DNA of 64,000 nt from NCBI RefSeq assembly GCF_014647795.1, contig NZ_BMPW01000005.1, positions 62,001-126,000 of the forward strand. The letters are read 5' to 3'. Made by a program: the position numbers and the translations under genes. This document shows, piece by piece, positions 44,019 to 51,152 of the stretch. This DNA is from Actinoplanes campanulatus. GTDB lineage: Bacteria; Actinomycetota; Actinomycetes; Mycobacteriales; Micromonosporaceae. Within the stretch, counting starts at the first letter, position 1. Every line of letters starts with the position of its first letter. The notes under the pieces are model-generated. The model did not search any database. It was not told where the DNA came from and worked only from the letters and a program-made list of their open reading frames with translations.

Positions 44019-44327
44019 GACCGCTCTGCCTTCCCGCGCGGCGACAGGTTCGGTGGGGTCCGCCAGGCGGTCCATCCGATCCGAAATAACGTACTAGTTA
44101 GTTAGTTATAGCGGACGGCCGCGAACCTGAAAAGAGTTCGCCGACGGACACCGTCGGCGGACCAGGGCCTTCCCGGGTCAGGACCTTCGGCCCGTACCTG
44201 TCGGCCCTACTGCGGAGTGCCCCGGGACCGGATTCTTAATTGCGTAAGCCGACGATCGAACCCCGGCCGGACACCAGGCCGGAGGGACCGACGAGGGATA
44301 AGAACAATCACCTAACGGGAGTAAGTC
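44019..44327. promoter_or_regulatory. Divergent intergenic region with promoter-like and hairpin elements
   Basis: On the quiC side, TAACGTAC (44087-44094) repeats the shared -10 octamer of promoters A and B, but TTGCCA is not at the -35 position. A tetranucleotide run tagttagttagtta (44096-44109) follows. A perfect 9-bp hairpin with a 3-nt loop (cgccgacgg/ccgtcggcg) spans 44139-44159. Before the rightward gene, TCGGCCC is repeated at 44187-44193 and 44201-44207. No gene is seen here. Confidence 0.5.
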
Positions 44328-44840
44328 ATGACCGCTGTAGCTCACGAGGTCGGCCGGACCGCTGCGGGTAGTGCTGTTCGCAGTTCGCGGAAGGCCGCTC
44401 GCGGTTCGGGCGGTGCTGTTCGCTGGATCGGCATCCTGCTGGCACTCGCCGGCCTGGTCATGATTGCCGCCGGAGCCACCACCTGGTTCACCGTGCAGTC
44501 GCAACTCGCGGACGAGCGGATCACCGTCTCCGCCGACGCCAAGTGGTTCGCGGGCGAGAAGATCGACGGCCCGCTGACCGCGTACGCCGAGGCCGACATC
44601 ATCGAGAAGCACGCGCTCAAGGCGAGCGGCGGCAAGACCTACGCCGAGCTCGACAAGGAGGACCCGGTTCGGGCCACCGTCATGAACGGCTCCTTCCTGC
44701 GCGCCTCGCTGTTCACCTCGGTCGTCTCGTTCGGCATCGCCGCGATGGTCGTGGGCCTGGGCTTCGTGATCTCGCTGGCCGGCTACGCGCTGTTCCTGAT
44801 CGGCCGGCGCCCCGCCACCGACCCGGCTCCCACTGCCTGA
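44328..44840 (+). CDS. Two-helix membrane protein of the misnamed LigA-like actinobacterial group
   Basis: A 170-residue protein with a basic N-terminus, then TM1 (WIGILLALAGLVMIAAGATTWF), an outer loop with SQLADERITVSADAKWFAGEKIDGPLTAYAEADII (two short strands), and TM2 (SFGIAAMVVGLGFVISLAGYALFLIG). Homologues in actinobacteria are often labelled aromatic ring-opening dioxygenase LigA; nothing here resembles that enzyme. Ribosome site AACGGGAG lies before the ATG. A perfect terminator follows. Role unknown. Confidence 0.8.
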   Translation: MTAVAHEVGRTAAGSAVRSSRKAARGSGGAVRWIGILLALAGLVMIAAGATTWFTVQSQLADERITVSADAKWFAGEKIDGPLTAYAEADIIEKHALKASGGKTYAELDKEDPVRATVMNGSFLRASLFTSVVSFGIAAMVVGLGFVISLAGYALFLIGRRPATDPAPTA

Positions 44841-44857
44841 CATACAACGACCCGAAA

Positions 44858-44892
44858 GAAGCGGCGCCCGGTGAACCACCGGGCGCCGCTTC
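44858..44892. terminator. Strong bidirectional terminator
   Basis: Perfect 15-bp arms (gaagcggcgcccggt, 44858-44872; accgggcgccgcttc, 44878-44892) with a 5-nt loop lie between two convergent genes and serve both. Confidence 0.85.
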
Positions 44893-44909
44893 CGTATGTG
44901 CCGGCGGCC

Positions 44910-45665
44910 TCAGGCCGGTGTGGCGAAGTTCTGGGTCCAGTACAGGGTGCCGGAGGAGGACTTCGTCCGGCCGACACCGATCTCGGTGTAGTCGCAGTTG
45001 AGAATGTTGGCCTTGTGCCCGGCGCTGTTCATCCAGCCGTCCATGACGCCGGCCGCGGTGGTGTAGCCGGCGGCAACGTTCTCGGCGACGCCGCGCCACT
45101 GGTAGCCCTCGGCGGTGACCCGATCGCCCATGCTCGCCTCGCCGGGCAGCTGATGCGACATGGTGTTCTGCGCGGCCTGCAAGTCCGAGTGTTTCTGCGC
45201 CGCCGCCTCCAGGTGTGACTCCCTGCTGAGCCCGGAGCAGCCGGCCTTCTCCCGTTCGACGTTGACCAGGCGGAGCACTTCGGCGTTGACCGTGGTGGAG
45301 CCGGTGGAGCCGCTGGTCGGCGCCTTGGTCGTCGTGGTGGGCTTCGCGGTCGCGGTCCGCCGGCTGGTCGTGGCCGTCGTCTGCGAGCTCTTCGGGCGTA
45401 CGGTCGCCGACCTGCTCGCCGACGGTGTGGCCGATGCCGACGGCGTGGCGGGCGTCGTGGTCGTGGGCTGCGTGGACGGCGAGGCGGTCTCGTCCGGCGT
45501 GACGGTGGCGTCCGTGGTGGTGGCCGGGTTGGTCGCGGCGAGGCGGATCTCCCGGTCCCCGGTGCCGGCGCCCGCGACGATCGTGGCCGAGCCGGCTCCG
45601 ATCAGTCCCAGGGCCCCGATGGCCGTCAGGACGTAGCGGGTCCGCCGTTGGGATGGGGTGGGCAC
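44910..45665 (-). CDS. Exported CAP/SCP-domain protein
   Basis: A 251-residue protein from GTG 45665 (GAGGAG seven bases upstream; a GTG at 45707 would lengthen it without a better site). The N-terminal hydrophobic stretch (YVLTAIGALGLIGAGSATIVAG) is followed by a long Thr/Ser/Pro/Ala linker (about 50-120), typical of cell-wall-spanning segments. The C-terminal CAP domain has LRLVNVEREKAGCSGL, HSDLQAAQNTMSHQ, GVAENVAAGY and GHKANILNCDYTEIGVGR. Such proteins are secreted, possibly lipid- or peptidoglycan-associated. Confidence 0.9.
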   Translation of the reverse strand: MPTPSQRRTRYVLTAIGALGLIGAGSATIVAGAGTGDREIRLAATNPATTTDATVTPDETASPSTQPTTTTPATPSASATPSASRSATVRPKSSQTTATTSRRTATAKPTTTTKAPTSGSTGSTTVNAEVLRLVNVEREKAGCSGLSRESHLEAAAQKHSDLQAAQNTMSHQLPGEASMGDRVTAEGYQWRGVAENVAAGYTTAAGVMDGWMNSAGHKANILNCDYTEIGVGRTKSSSGTLYWTQNFATPA

Positions 45666-45891
45666 GAACGTACTCCTCGTCGACTCGCCTGGTAGCAGCC
45701 GACTCACTATTCATGCCCAGCGCGCGTGAAGATCGATACTAAGGAACGCTTAAGGATCGCCTCATCGAAATCTAACGGTCGGCCCGCGAGAATATTGACG
45801 ATTGTCGAAGTGACGCTTAGCGTTCAGGCACGCATCCGGTGCGTGCCACACCCCCGCGCGCGCCGGTTCCCCCGCGCGAAAGGGCGTCGAC

Positions 45892-47199
45892 ATGCTCCGA
45901 GGCGTACGTCGCACCATCCTTGCCGTCACCGGATTCCTGCTGCTGCTCGCCGTCGCCGGCCCACCGGCCACCGCGCACGACCCGGACACCCCGGAGGGCC
46001 GAGCCGAGCAGGCGGAGATGCTGCGCATCTACCAGCCCACCTGGCGCAGCGGCGAACTCCTCGCCGGCGCACCGATCACCTGCGTCAACGGAATGGCCGA
46101 CAAATACCCGTGCAAGAACGTCGACCTGCTCAGCTTCCTGCCGCAGTCGGCGCTGGGCGGCGGCGGCTCGTCGAGCATGTGGTACTGGACCGACACCCGC
46201 GACAGCAACGAGTACATCCTGTACTGCCGGTCCAACGGCGTCTCGTTCGTCAACGTCACCGACCCGTCGAACCCGCGCTACCTGGGCAACCTGCCGTCCT
46301 CGAACGGGGTCAGCTCGTCCTGGTGCGACGTCCGCACCTACAAGAACTACGCCTACATCGGCAAGGACTCGGTGTCGCACGGCATCCAGATCTTCAACCT
46401 CAACAAACTCCAGGGCGTGACCACCCCGCAGACCTTCACCGCCGACGCGCGGTTCACCGGCCTGACCAACAGCCACACGCTGCAGATCAATCAGAACACC
46501 GGTTTCCTGTACGTCTCCGGCGCGAACACGTGCAGCAAGGGCCTGACGATCTACGACATCAAGACGCCGCTCACCCTCACACTGGCGGGCTGCTACAGCC
46601 GTGAGGTGTACTCGCACGAGTCGATCGTGGTGACCTACGCCGGCCCGGACACCCGCTACACCGGCCGGGAGATCGCGTTCAACTACACCGGCCAAGGTAG
46701 GCGGTTCCAGATCCTCGACGTGACCAACAAGTCGAACATCGTCGTCCTGTCCAGCGTGACCCACCCGGGCGCCAGCTTCATCCACCAGGGCTTCGCCACC
46801 AGCGACTACAAGCACATGATCGTCAACGACGAGACGATCAGCACCGCCGCCGGCAGCCCGGACTTCGTCTACAACATCGAGAAGCTCGACGCCGCCCGGT
46901 ACGTGGGCAAGGACGTCGGCACTCGTGGCACGTTCGTCAACCACAACGGCTACACCGTCGGCAAGCGGCACTTCCAGGCCTCGTACCGCGGTGGCCTGCG
47001 CATCCTCGACACCACGAACGCCGCCTCGGCCTCGCTGCCCGAGGTCGGCTACTTCGACGTCGACCCCAGCTCCAACGCCAGCGGGTACAGCGGCAGCTGG
47101 ATGGCGCTGCCGTACCTGAAGAACGGTGTCGTCGCCGTGCAGAGCATCGGCGTCGGGTTGTTCCTGGTCCGGCCGACCGGAACGGCGGCGGTCAGCTGA
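45892..47199 (+). CDS. Secreted choice-of-anchor B family protein (LVIVD-type beta-propeller)
   Basis: A 435-residue exported protein with signal MLRGVRRTILAVTGFLLLLAVAGPPATA. Repeats of the form xxxYCRSNGVSFVNVTDPSNPRYLGNL, YAYIGKDSVSHGIQIFNLNKL, FLYVSGANTCSKGLTIYDIKTP and RFQILDVTNKSNIVVLSSV (LVIVD blades) build a propeller. Internal HxxFV and cysteine pairs suggest extracytoplasmic stability. No catalytic motif is seen. Stop at 47199 is followed at once by a 12-bp perfect hairpin. Confidence 0.85.
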   Translation: MLRGVRRTILAVTGFLLLLAVAGPPATAHDPDTPEGRAEQAEMLRIYQPTWRSGELLAGAPITCVNGMADKYPCKNVDLLSFLPQSALGGGGSSSMWYWTDTRDSNEYILYCRSNGVSFVNVTDPSNPRYLGNLPSSNGVSSSWCDVRTYKNYAYIGKDSVSHGIQIFNLNKLQGVTTPQTFTADARFTGLTNSHTLQINQNTGFLYVSGANTCSKGLTIYDIKTPLTLTLAGCYSREVYSHESIVVTYAGPDTRYTGREIAFNYTGQGRRFQILDVTNKSNIVVLSSVTHPGASFIHQGFATSDYKHMIVNDETISTAAGSPDFVYNIEKLDAARYVGKDVGTRGTFVNHNGYTVGKRHFQASYRGGLRILDTTNAASASLPEVGYFDVDPSSNASGYSGSWMALPYLKNGVVAVQSIGVGLFLVRPTGTAAVS

Positions 47200-47214
47200 C
47201 CGGCACCGGATCGC

Positions 47215-47242
47215 GTCACCGCCGCCTCTCGGCGGCGGTGAC
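47215..47242 (+). terminator. Perfect hairpin that covers the next gene's GTG
   Basis: Arms gtcaccgccgcc (47215-47226) and ggcggcggtgac (47231-47242) with loop tctc. It can end transcription of the upstream gene. It also sequesters the GTG at 47238-47240 proposed as the start of the downstream gene. Confidence 0.6.
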
Positions 47243-48059
47243 GCTGGCGGGTTTCGTGGCGGCCGCCTACCTCTTCGCCGACAGCCGCGGCCCGTCTCCG
47301 GCCACGGTTCCGGCACCGGCCGCCTCGGCGGTCGCCTATCACAGCGACGGGCTCTCCGACAGCTACGACGGCTTCCGGGTGGAGCCGCTGGCCCTGCCCA
47401 CCGGCCGCGGCCCGGGCCGGGTGTCGCTGCGGGTCACCGGTCCCGGCGGCGCCGCCACCGACTTCCAGCACGTGCACACCAAACCCATGCACATGTACGT
47501 GCTCCGCGACGACCTCTCCGAATATCAGCACCTGCACCCGGAGGTGGCCGACGGCGCCTGGACCGCCCCGGTGACCATCTCCGACGGCGGCGCCTACCGG
47601 GTGTACATCGAGTTCGTCCCGCACGGCCGTCCGGCGGGCGCCGACCCCACCGTCCTCGGGGTCCCGTTCGTCATCGCCGGCGACACCAGCATGGTGCCCG
47701 TCCCGGCCCCGCAGGCCCAGGCCCGCTCCGGGCCCTACCTCGTACGCCGTCTCGACGGCACCGCCGACCTGATCTCCGGCACCCAGACGGCGTTGCGGTT
47801 CCAGGTGTTGCGCGACGGCCGCCCGGCGGTGCTCGAACCGTATCTCGGCGCCTACGCCCACCTGTCGAACTTCGAGGTGCGCACCCAGGGCCTCAAGCAC
47901 CTGCACCCGATTCCGGTCGGCCCGACCGGCGCCGCCCCGCCCGACGCCGTCCTCGCGTTCCACGCCGCCTTCGCCGAACGCGGCGACAAGCGCCTGTTCC
48001 TGCAGTTCCAGGCCGGCGGCACCATCCATCAGGTGGCGTTCACCGTTTTCACCACCTGA
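47238..48059 (+). CDS. Secreted/anchored protein of unknown function
   Basis: About 273 residues from GTG 47238. A short hydrophobic N-terminus (TLAGFVAAAYLFA) suggests export. The body is beta-rich with two similar halves: FQHVHTKPMHMYVLRDDLSEYQHLHPE and AYAHLSNFEVRTQGLKHLHPIPVGP. The repeated His-x-His and HLHP motifs could bind copper or another metal, as in other secreted HLHP-containing proteins. The same frame stays open upstream to CTG 47196, which would overlap the previous stop (CTGA) and add basic residues before the helix; that start is possible. Co-transcribed with the propeller gene if the hairpin is not fully terminating. Confidence 0.75.
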   Translation: MTLAGFVAAAYLFADSRGPSPATVPAPAASAVAYHSDGLSDSYDGFRVEPLALPTGRGPGRVSLRVTGPGGAATDFQHVHTKPMHMYVLRDDLSEYQHLHPEVADGAWTAPVTISDGGAYRVYIEFVPHGRPAGADPTVLGVPFVIAGDTSMVPVPAPQAQARSGPYLVRRLDGTADLISGTQTALRFQVLRDGRPAVLEPYLGAYAHLSNFEVRTQGLKHLHPIPVGPTGAAPPDAVLAFHAAFAERGDKRLFLQFQAGGTIHQVAFTVFTT

Positions 48060-48155
48060 CCGGCGGCGATGCCATCCGCTGGGGGTGATGGCGCCGGGAT
48101 CACGAGGGACCATCCTGTCTTTTATGGGAGGTTTTCGTATTATCCGGGGGCCGCG

Positions 48156-51152
48156 ATGCCGGCGTCGGTGACCAAGCGGGACTTCGACGCGGTGCTCTTC
48201 GGCCTGGACGGAGTCCTGATCTCGCGTATGCAGGGCACGGCAGACCGGCCGGGCGCCGAGGTCGAGGCGTTTCCCGGATCCATCGCCTGGGTCCGTGAGC
48301 TGCGGGAGGCCGGTCTCCGGACCGCTGTGGTCACCGACCACACCGACTGCGCCGATGTTCTGGCCGGCGCGGGCCTGACCAACCTGTTCGACACCGGCGT
48401 CGACGGCCGGACCGCGCGGGAAACGGGGCTCTCGGGTGAGCCGGGCCCCGGCATGCTCCTGGAGGCCGCCCGCCGGCTCGGTGTCGCACCGAGACGCACA
48501 GTGGTGGTCGAGGACACGGCCGCGGGCGTGGCGGCCGGCCGGGCGGGAGGGTTCGGCCTGGTCGTCGGGGTCGACCGGGACGGGGCCGCGCTCGCCGGAG
48601 ACGGAGCCGACCTCGGGGTCGCCGATCTCGTGGTCGCCGATCTCGGTGTGTTTCTGGTGGCGGCGACCGACAACGTGCACCGCGCCGGGCCGAGGGAACA
48701 CCGGCTTCTGGCAGCGAGCCGTCGGCTGGTGGCCGCGGCGGAGGACTATCCGACCGATCCCTGGCGGATCGTCGAGCACGTGTACAACCCCGGCTACATC
48801 GAGCAGACCGAGACGCTGTTCGCCGTGGCCAACGGCTTCCTGGGGATCCGTGGCGCGTTCGAGGAGGGCAAGCCGTCCTTCCGGCCCGCGACGCTGCTCA
48901 ACGGCTTCCATGAGACCTGGCCGATCACCTATCCGGAGAACGCGCACGGCTTCGCCACCACCGGGCAGACCATCGCACCGGTCCCGGACGGCACCGCCCT
49001 CCGGCTGTACGTCGATGACGCCCCGGTGACCTGTGAGACGACCGAGGTCCGGGAGTTCGAGCGGGCCCTGGACATGCGCCACGGAGTCCTCACCCGCACG
49101 GTCGTCTACCAGCTGGCGGACGGGCGGCGGTTCCGGCTGGTGACCACCCGGTTCGTATCCCTCGTCCAGCGCCACCTGGCCGGCATCCGCTTCGAGCTGA
49201 CCGCGCTCGACGCCCCCGCCCGTGTCGTCATCTCCTCGGAGATGGTCCTGCACCGTCCGCCGACGGAGACCGCGGCCTTCGACCCGCGGCAGACCCGGGC
49301 GCTGGACGACCAGGCGCTGCTGCCCGACGGCGATCACACGGACGGCGTCCGGGTGATCCGCACCTACCGGACGGCGCGCAGCGCGCTGCGGGTGGCCGCC
49401 GGGATGGATCACGAGTTCGACACCGAGGTCCTCACCCACGTCCGCACGAGGCTCGAGGACGACCGTGTCCTCGTGGTGTTCGAAGGGGAGGTGCCGGCCG
49501 GCCGGCCGGTCACGCTGACCAAATGGCTCGCCTATCACTACGGCCCGGCGACCGACACGGACCTGGACGTACGCGCCGCGGTGACTCTGCACCGGGCGCG
49601 AAGCACCGGCTATCCGGCCACGCTGGCCGACCACCAGGACCAGGTCCGCGCGTTCTGGGATCGCAGCGACGTGATCTGGGAGGGCGCGCCGGTGGCCCAG
49701 CAGGCAGTGCGTTTCAGCCTGTTCAGCGTCATGCAGGCCACGCTGCGCTCCGAGGGGCACGGGATGCCGGCCAAGGGCCTGACCGGGACCGGGTACGAGG
49801 GACACTACTTCTGGGACACCGAGGTGTACGTCCTGCCGTTCCTGGTGCACACCTGCCCCGAGGTGGCGCGCAGCCTGCTCATGCACCGGGTGCGGATGCT
49901 CCCGGACGCCCGGCGCCGGGCCCGCGAGGTGGGTTGCGCCGGCGCGCTGTTCCCGTGGCGCACCATCGGCGGCGACGAGGCGTCGGCCTATTACGCGGCG
50001 GGGACGGCACAGTACCACATCGACGCGGACATCGCGTACGCGCTCGACCAGTACGTCAGGGTGACCGGCGACACCGATCTGCTGGTCCGGCACGGCGCCG
50101 AACTGCTGGTGGAGACCGCCCGGATGTGGGCGCACCTCGGCTTCTTCTCGGAACGCCGGGACGGCCGGTTCGTGATCCACAAGGTGACCGGGCCGGACGA
50201 GTACACCACGGTCGTCGACAACAACCTGTTCACCAATGTGATGGCCGCCGAGAACCTGCGTCTCGCCGCGGACGTGGTGGACCGTCTGCGGGTGGAGTCG
50301 CCACCGGATCATCGCAGGCTCGTCGACCGCACCGGGCTGGGTGACGAGGAGGTGCGGGTCTGGCGGCGGGCCGCGGACGAGATCTACATCCCGTACGACG
50401 AGAAGGCCGGTGTCCACCTTCAGGACGACGGTTTCCTGGACCAGGCCCCGTGGGACTTCGCCGGCACACCGCGCGACCGGTACCCGCTGCTGCTGCACTA
50501 TCACCCGCTCGTCATCTACCGGCACCGGGTGATCAAACAGGCCGACGTCGTCCTCGCCACGGTCCTGCTCCCGGAGCGGTTCACCGCGGATCAGCGCCGC
50601 CGGATCTTCGAGCACTACGACCCGCTGACCACCGGCGACTCCTCGCTGTCCGAATGCATACAGGCGATCGCGGCGGCCGACATGGGCATGTACCGGACGG
50701 CGGAGGAGTACCTGATCGATGCCGCGGCCGTCGACATGGCGGACACCGCCGGCAACCTGCGCGACGGCGTGCACATCGCGTCGGCCGGCGGCACCTGGAT
50801 GGCGCTCGTCTACGCGTTCGCCGGATACCGCTGGCGTCCACCGGTACCCGAGTTCTCCCCGATGCTGCCGACCCGGGCCCGCCGGGTGCGGTTCCCGCTG
50901 CGGATTCGGGGGTCGGTGCTCGAGGTCGACATCGCGGAGCAACGGGTCACCTACTCGATACGCGACGGCGAGCCGCTGACCGCCCGGCACCACGGGCAGC
51001 AGTTCACCGTCGCCGCTGGATCGCCGGTCTCCTTCCCGGCCGGTACCACACCCACGACGCCGGGCCCGGTTCGTCACCCCGGTGACGAACCGGGCCGTCA
51101 CAGGCGGGGTTTGAGCAGGGTGATCCGGTTGGCGCCGAGTTCGGTGACGTAG
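48156..51152 (+). CDS. Glycoside hydrolase family 65 phosphorylase with degenerate HAD domain
   Basis: A 998-residue protein. Residues 10-170 resemble a beta-phosphoglucomutase-type HAD, but the catalytic DxD reads G16-L-D18, so the nucleophile is lost and the cap is reduced. Residues about 190-960 are GH65: WRIVEHVYNPGYIEQTETLFAVANGFLGIRG, GTGYEGHYFWDTEVYVLPF, general acid Glu682 in TGPDEYT, and phosphate-binding TTGDSSLSECIQAIAAADMG. This family phosphorolyses alpha-glucosides such as trehalose, maltose or kojibiose. The last about 35 residues are non-homologous and read through a terminator hairpin, overlapping the convergent gene by 55 bp. Confidence 0.9.
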   Translation: MPASVTKRDFDAVLFGLDGVLISRMQGTADRPGAEVEAFPGSIAWVRELREAGLRTAVVTDHTDCADVLAGAGLTNLFDTGVDGRTARETGLSGEPGPGMLLEAARRLGVAPRRTVVVEDTAAGVAAGRAGGFGLVVGVDRDGAALAGDGADLGVADLVVADLGVFLVAATDNVHRAGPREHRLLAASRRLVAAAEDYPTDPWRIVEHVYNPGYIEQTETLFAVANGFLGIRGAFEEGKPSFRPATLLNGFHETWPITYPENAHGFATTGQTIAPVPDGTALRLYVDDAPVTCETTEVREFERALDMRHGVLTRTVVYQLADGRRFRLVTTRFVSLVQRHLAGIRFELTALDAPARVVISSEMVLHRPPTETAAFDPRQTRALDDQALLPDGDHTDGVRVIRTYRTARSALRVAAGMDHEFDTEVLTHVRTRLEDDRVLVVFEGEVPAGRPVTLTKWLAYHYGPATDTDLDVRAAVTLHRARSTGYPATLADHQDQVRAFWDRSDVIWEGAPVAQQAVRFSLFSVMQATLRSEGHGMPAKGLTGTGYEGHYFWDTEVYVLPFLVHTCPEVARSLLMHRVRMLPDARRRAREVGCAGALFPWRTIGGDEASAYYAAGTAQYHIDADIAYALDQYVRVTGDTDLLVRHGAELLVETARMWAHLGFFSERRDGRFVIHKVTGPDEYTTVVDNNLFTNVMAAENLRLAADVVDRLRVESPPDHRRLVDRTGLGDEEVRVWRRAADEIYIPYDEKAGVHLQDDGFLDQAPWDFAGTPRDRYPLLLHYHPLVIYRHRVIKQADVVLATVLLPERFTADQRRRIFEHYDPLTTGDSSLSECIQAIAAADMGMYRTAEEYLIDAAAVDMADTAGNLRDGVHIASAGGTWMALVYAFAGYRWRPPVPEFSPMLPTRARRVRFPLRIRGSVLEVDIAEQRVTYSIRDGEPLTARHHGQQFTVAAGSPVSFPAGTTPTTPGPVRHPGDEPGRHRRGLSRVIRLAPSSVT
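51063..51096. terminator. 16-bp perfect terminator hairpin inside the GH65 reading frame end
   Basis: Arms ggcccggttcgtcacc (51063-51078) and ggtgacgaaccgggcc (51081-51096) are perfect complements. It lies between two convergent genes and ends 1 bp before the stop of the minus-strand gene, so it serves both. Confidence 0.85.

Noticed and set aside
44187-44207. Possible DevR/DosR-type box before the 44328 gene
   Set aside because: Only a repeated TCGGCCC is seen. The symmetric DevR consensus cannot be matched, so it is listed merely as a repeat within the intergenic region.
44328-44840. Aromatic ring-opening dioxygenase LigA
   Set aside because: This label is often carried by such two-helix proteins, but there is no dioxygenase fold or metal motif. 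It is described as a membrane protein instead, and its nearness to the catabolic island is not taken as evidence.
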